Below are positions 59,990-64,000 of a stretch of 64,000 nt of DNA, in pieces. Below the pieces are notes generated by a model, which was not told where the DNA came from, did not search any database, and saw only the letters and a program-made list of their open reading frames with translations. Source of the stretch: Telopea speciosissima (Eukaryota > Streptophyta > Magnoliopsida > Proteales > Proteaceae); the NCBI RefSeq assembly GCF_018873765.1, contig NC_057925.1:59718970-59782969 (forward strand), in the 5' to 3' direction. Positions within the stretch are counted from its first letter, which is position 1, and the number at the start of each line of letters is the position of its first letter. A program made the position numbers and the translations under genes.

Positions 59990-60559
59990 CAACTGATCGA
60001 TATGCTGGTTAAAAGATCATGTAATCATTATGCATAAATTTTTTATTAGGGACTTGAATTTTTAAGGTGGACTCTGATTCTTAATTTGGATCCGTGACTT
60101 ACTAACAAAGCCTATGTTTTTTATAGGGCACCCGAGAGTCCAAGACCCATTCAATATCTACGAACCACAATGGCCTGTCAGTTGCTGGTCCAACTCCATC
60201 CGATTCGTCGATCTGAATGGTTTGATAATAAAAAATAAAAAATATGTTTCCTTTTATTGTCTATATATAACTGTAAAGATTAGATGGTAATCTTATGGAT
60301 ATATTTCCATATCTATAATGTAAACAACAAACACACACAGTTTTATCTCTCATTATAGAAAATGCCTAAGAGGAAAGTCTTCATTGCTGACTATGATGAT
60401 CACCAATATGTTTTACCCCAGCTTGAATCGTTCTGGGATTTGGTGCGGATCTGGATCCCACTGCCATTACTTGGAACCGAATCAGATCTGAGCCGAATAC
60501 CCGGTTTCGTATCCTATTGACATCCTTATATGTGGGTGGATTGGGGTTCAGCTAGGGTG
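59990..60559. other. Unassigned stretch with possible orphan first exon, then hAT remnant
   Basis: The part at 60432-60530 matches the right end of the hAT-like element at 41846-42510. Before it, a TATA-like TATATATAA (about 60262-60270), a CA-rich leader and an ATG at 60361 open a short frame, MPKRKVFIADYDD and on, which runs into the hAT remnant. I do not recognise the protein. Confidence 0.3.
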
Positions 60560-62272
60560 TGTTGGACAAGTGTGTGTCCATCAAGCCCGGTTCGATTCGA
60601 TTCAACCCGGTTCACCTTTGTATTGAACATTTATACATTTTAGTTTAATATTGTCACATGCGATATAAACTTTTTGAGCATTATGTGTCCGTAAGTTATA
60701 CTTAAAATGGTAGTCACGACTAGGGTTTGGGCTGGGCACCCTTATCATATGGTCGTCGCATTGGGTATGCCTAGACATGTGATGTCAGGGTACGAATGCG
60801 AGTGCTCACATGTTTGATGTGTGCATTGGCGAAGAATCTACTTTGTCGATTCCCTTATGTATTACTGCCAGATGTAGGGAAGGGATAGACATGTGTCACC
60901 GACACCCTGTACCTGAGGGAACCATGTCACTGCAAAGTGTGATCGCACTCTTTGGTTCATCAATGACTGAGACTCAAGCGAGTCAAAGTTGGTGTTCTGG
61001 GAATGCGTGAACACTTTGTGAGTGAAGGAGTTTTCCAACACGGTCACCACTGTCCGATTGGGGAACACCAAGATAGAGACTGTCTGTGCATGGTCGGATC
61101 AGAATCTGGATCCAGTACCGTTTTGGAAATGGTTTTGCAAAATTTATTTTACATAAAATGATACATTATTTATAGTTATTTCAAATAAAGTGTTTTATCG
61201 AGTTTTGCAGGACCCGATCGGATGCACAGACGCTCTTATATGGACATGTACTATGGATTGGGGTTTGGCAGTACATGTGTACATGCCCTAGATTCCATAA
61301 TGATGGTGTTGATTAGTGGGGGGGTTGTATATGATAAATTGTTATCATATAGGGAGTTATTTGGAATTTGCTAATTTAATTGGCTCTTTATTTAATTAAT
61401 GGATTTGGTGCTAATTGTAATTATCCATTAATAATTAAATAAAGAATCTAATTAATACTTTCCCTATTAGATTCTGCTCCTTCACCTGTGTAACACTTTG
61501 AGTTTAAACAGAACTGCCAGACTGAGAGAGAGAGAGTCAGACTCTCACTAGGGCTCTATTAAATCTATCTAGGATTTAATTAAACCCTATTATTATAAAT
61601 AGGGGACCAAAAATACGCAGAAGAGCAGCTCTCCACGTTTTTGGAGCAGACACTCTCTCTCCTACATTTTTGGTTTCTCTCTCTCCCTCTTGTGATCTCT
61701 CTTCTTCTTCTTGCTTCTCTCACCTGTGTTTGAGAGTTAGGGTTTGTGAAACCTTAGATCTGTGCTGAGGAGTTTGAGGGCATCTGGGATTGGCGTATAG
61801 AACCTTGGTAGCACCATTGGAGGTTCAGATCTGTTTGCTTGGAGTGCTCATTGGAGGAAGAACTACTGTCTATTGGAGGAGCAACACTTGAGGCTCACCA
61901 GGTTAGCAGTTCTTTATTAATTCCTTCTGTTCATTGATTATTAATATTTATGGGATGCGAAAGAAACTCGAATCGATTAATTTTCGCTGCGCATTCGAGT
62001 ATGGGATGAATCCCTCTTGCCATGTGATGGACTAGAAACAAATTTCTCCGTCCCTATTGTGATAATTAATTTTATGGAATGCAATAGGGAAGGAGAAACC
62101 CTAATAGGGATGCACCAGGGTTTCCATGGGCGACCATGGGAAACCCTAAAATTAAAATGGGGCACCCATGGGACACCATGGGCTAACCCAGGGCGTGCAA
62201 AACCCTAAAGATAAATATCTTGGTCTCCCTAGGGAACCATGGTTTGATCCCTGGATCGTTGTTTGGCCAACA
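60560..62272. mobile_element. Probable solo LTR, 1713 bp
   Basis: It starts TGTTGGACAAG and ends TTTGGCCAACA (TGTTGG/CCAACA inverted termini). The flanking 5 bp are GGGTG and GGGCA, an imperfect target duplication, and the sister block reads through uninterrupted near 42540. The interior has no coding sequence but has promoter-like TATAAATAGGGG (about 61593-61604) followed by a CT-rich leader, as in an LTR U3/R region. The absence of internal retroelement genes indicates a solo LTR. Confidence 0.6.
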
Positions 62273-62976
62273 GGGCAGGGGTGTGTGTGGGCATTGGGGT
62301 ATGGCCGGTGGGGTAGTAGGATGAAGAAGAAGAAGAAAGGGGTAAAACTGCCAAAAAAAGGTCTTTGACTGAGGGAGTGGAGAATATTATTTTGGGTAGT
62401 TTTGTAAATCCAAATTCAAAACTATGTAATATTGTTATCTGATAGAATGAGTAGATAGTTTTCTAAAAGCAAACCTGATTTTGACTAATCCTGTAATTTT
62501 CCTTCGTTTTTTTATGGATCGGGTCATGTATCAGGGTCGGCAGGTGTTGTGATTTGTGATATCAGATCGGATCGATCGATATTATTCGGATTGAATCGAT
62601 CAGAATTGAAAATACTATAAAAAAATAAAAAGTAAAAAACTTAAAATCTGTGAAATAAATTTCATAAAAATAGATCGGTCTAATCTCGAGAAAGGCCTGC
62701 CGATCATATTTGAGACTACGAACCATGGTTGAGCAACAAGTTGGGCCACTCTAAGATTTAACACAGACTCATATAGTAATCCAGATTCTTCGAATCATGG
62801 TTTTGTATAAGCCAAAAATTTGGGCATTGGCTTGGTTGGATTGGCCCAATAATTAATTTTAGCTAATGATATCCAAGACTAGCTTCTTGCAGCATTATAA
62901 TCATAAAAACAGTTTTATTAACAATTCATAGTTACTTTTGAAGAGGAATGAATAATACATCATTAATCACCCTAAG
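62273..62976. other. SDR 3' flank, third full block
   Basis: It aligns with 42535-43215 over its whole length (GAAGAAGAAG tract, GGTCTTTGACTGAGGG, GTGATTTGTGATATCAGATC). No gene. Confidence 0.6.
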
Positions 62977-62981
62977 CACTA

Positions 62982-63634
62982 TATTGGAATTTTTTCAATA
63001 ATTGTGTGAACGATTTTGGGTCATTTTTTGGTTCAATGTTGACCTGATTTTTTGACTAAGGGAGATATATCTTCGAAGAAACATATCTAAGAGACATGTA
63101 TCTTCAAAGAGACATATCCAATGGACATGTATCTTTAAAGAGGCATCCATTTGTATAGGTGCTTTCATAGCACTTGGATTGGACTCTTTTAATCTAATTC
63201 ATTGAACCAAGAGATACACCTACACCATGGGGTATCTTCAAGAGACACACCTACACCATGAGGTATCTTCAAGAGACACTTACATATAAGTGCTTGGATT
63301 AGAATATTTTAATCATGTCCACTCTTGTCAATGGACACACCCATTCCATGAGGTGTCTTGAAGGGAGACATCCACCGCTATAAATAGAGGTGAAATGGAC
63401 AGCCCAAATCATTCAATTTTTGTGGGACGATTTCAGTCAGTCAGGCATTAACGAATTCCCAATTCTCTGATAGTTTCAAGTGATTACTGTCTCTGCAAAT
63501 CAGTAATCAGTCCAGTCTATTTTATCTTGGGAGGCAGATTTGCTGCAACCCAATGTCGTAATAAGACAAAGCGTTCTTGTTCGACTTAGGCTATCTCTTT
63601 GTCTTCTTCTTTTGACATCATTGTTCTTCTAACA
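62982..63634. mobile_element. Solo LTR, 653 bp
   Basis: The ends are TATTGGAATT and TTCTTCTAACA (TGTTRG-type termini with one change at the second base). It is flanked by an exact 5-bp duplication, CACTA (62977-62981 and 63635-63639). The sister sequence at about 14810 is uninterrupted (CCCTAAGCACTACATCAT). TATAAATAG (about 63382) and repeated AGACACAT/GACATGTATCTTC motifs are inside. No coding content. Confidence 0.8.
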
Positions 63635-63676
63635 CACTACATCATACATAGATAATACACCAAAGAACGAGCTTCT

Positions 63677-64000
63677 TCATTGGTCGAAGATACCAAAGCT
63701 GGTATTTGCAACGGTAAAGCCTCCATCGATAACAAAATTATGGCCACTAACACATCTTGACTCATCGCTCCCAAAATAAAGTGCAGCCTCAGCAATATCT
63801 TGTTCACCCAGGTTAACTCCTTTGAGACACGCTAACCCTTCTACACTCTTCTCTATCTTACCATCTTCATAATTCTTCAACACATTCTTAACAAAAGGTG
63901 AAGCGATCGCGAATGCTGAGACACAATTAACCTTAATCCCAACCCGACCCAGTTCCGCAGCTCCATTCTTAGTGAGACCTACTACTGCGTGCTTCGAAGC
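63677..64000 (-). CDS. SDR dehydrogenase, C-terminal 107 residues, runs off the window
   Basis: The minus-strand frame is open from the window edge to TGA at 63677-63679, starting within the catalytic YxxxK region (ASKHAVVGLTKN) and ending DGGFTVANTSFGIFDQ. It aligns without gaps to the 14850 gene with about 5% nucleotide difference and keeps the unusual VSAFAIASP. Whether the N-terminal part is intact cannot be seen. It is in the same orientation and has the same 3' flank as the other SDR copies. Confidence 0.85.
   Translation of the reverse strand, partial: ASKHAVVGLTKNGAAELGRVGIKVNCVSAFAIASPFVKNVLKNYEDGKIEKSVEGLACLKGVNLGEQDIAEAALYFGSDESRCVSGHNFVIDGGFTVANTSFGIFDQ

Overview
This is nuclear DNA of a flowering plant, most likely a dicot or an early-diverging angiosperm. 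The species cannot be fixed from the sequence. The evidence is GT-AG split genes, an intronless polygalacturonase-inhibitor (PGIP) family, a plant SDR110C-type dehydrogenase family, a peroxisomal CHY1-type hydrolase and a dense load of plant transposons (CACTA, Mutator-like, hAT, Harbinger-like, Ty1/copia, MITEs, SINE-like units).

The window is a local array of duplicated blocks broken up by transposons. The ancestral block reads PGIP (plus) facing SDR dehydrogenase (minus), then a CHY1-like 3-hydroxyisobutyryl-CoA hydrolase (plus). SDR 3' flanks recur about six times (near 2.4, 6.9, 12.6, 14.7, 43.1 and 62.8 kb). PGIP copies lie at 5073-6149 (intact), 9939-11021 (one nonsense codon) and 41336-41595 (short remnant). 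SDR copies lie at 7206-7506 (broken), 14850-16117 (complete, two exons), 43183-44213 (3' part lost) and 63677-64000 (runs off the window). CHY1 copies lie at 34344-36610 (5'-truncated pseudogene) and 51998-57108 (complete, 14 exons, C-terminal ARL peroxisomal signal). Intact, usable genes are therefore few: one PGIP, one SDR (plus a possible second at the edge) and one CHY1.

Layout: 1-9.9 kb, PGIP/SDR copies, MITEs and a TIR element carrying an ABCB-transporter fragment. 9.9-17.2 kb, PGIP pseudogene, hAT element and complete SDR. 17.2-34.2 kb, one CACTA (En/Spm) element of about 17 kb with a decayed transposase and a nested Harbinger-like element that holds a tRNA-like sequence. 34.2-41.3 kb, CHY1 pseudogene and a Mutator-like element with a MYB-like gene fragment. 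41.3-50.2 kb, PGIP remnant, SDR pseudogene and a copia element. 50.2-58.4 kb, a Mutator-like element immediately in front of the complete CHY1 gene. 58.4-64 kb, another Mutator-like element, two probable solo LTRs and the last SDR copy.

Because the blocks are paralogous, several insertions can be read against empty sites in sister copies: CACTA, copia, the 653-bp solo LTR and a hAT element. This gives exact target-site duplications. The same comparison shows a stretch of about 99% identity between the 14.8-kb and 43-kb SDR copies that ends sharply near the copia insertion, suggesting gene conversion. I found no CRISPR array, no operon and no convincing new enzymatic system. The novelty here is structural.
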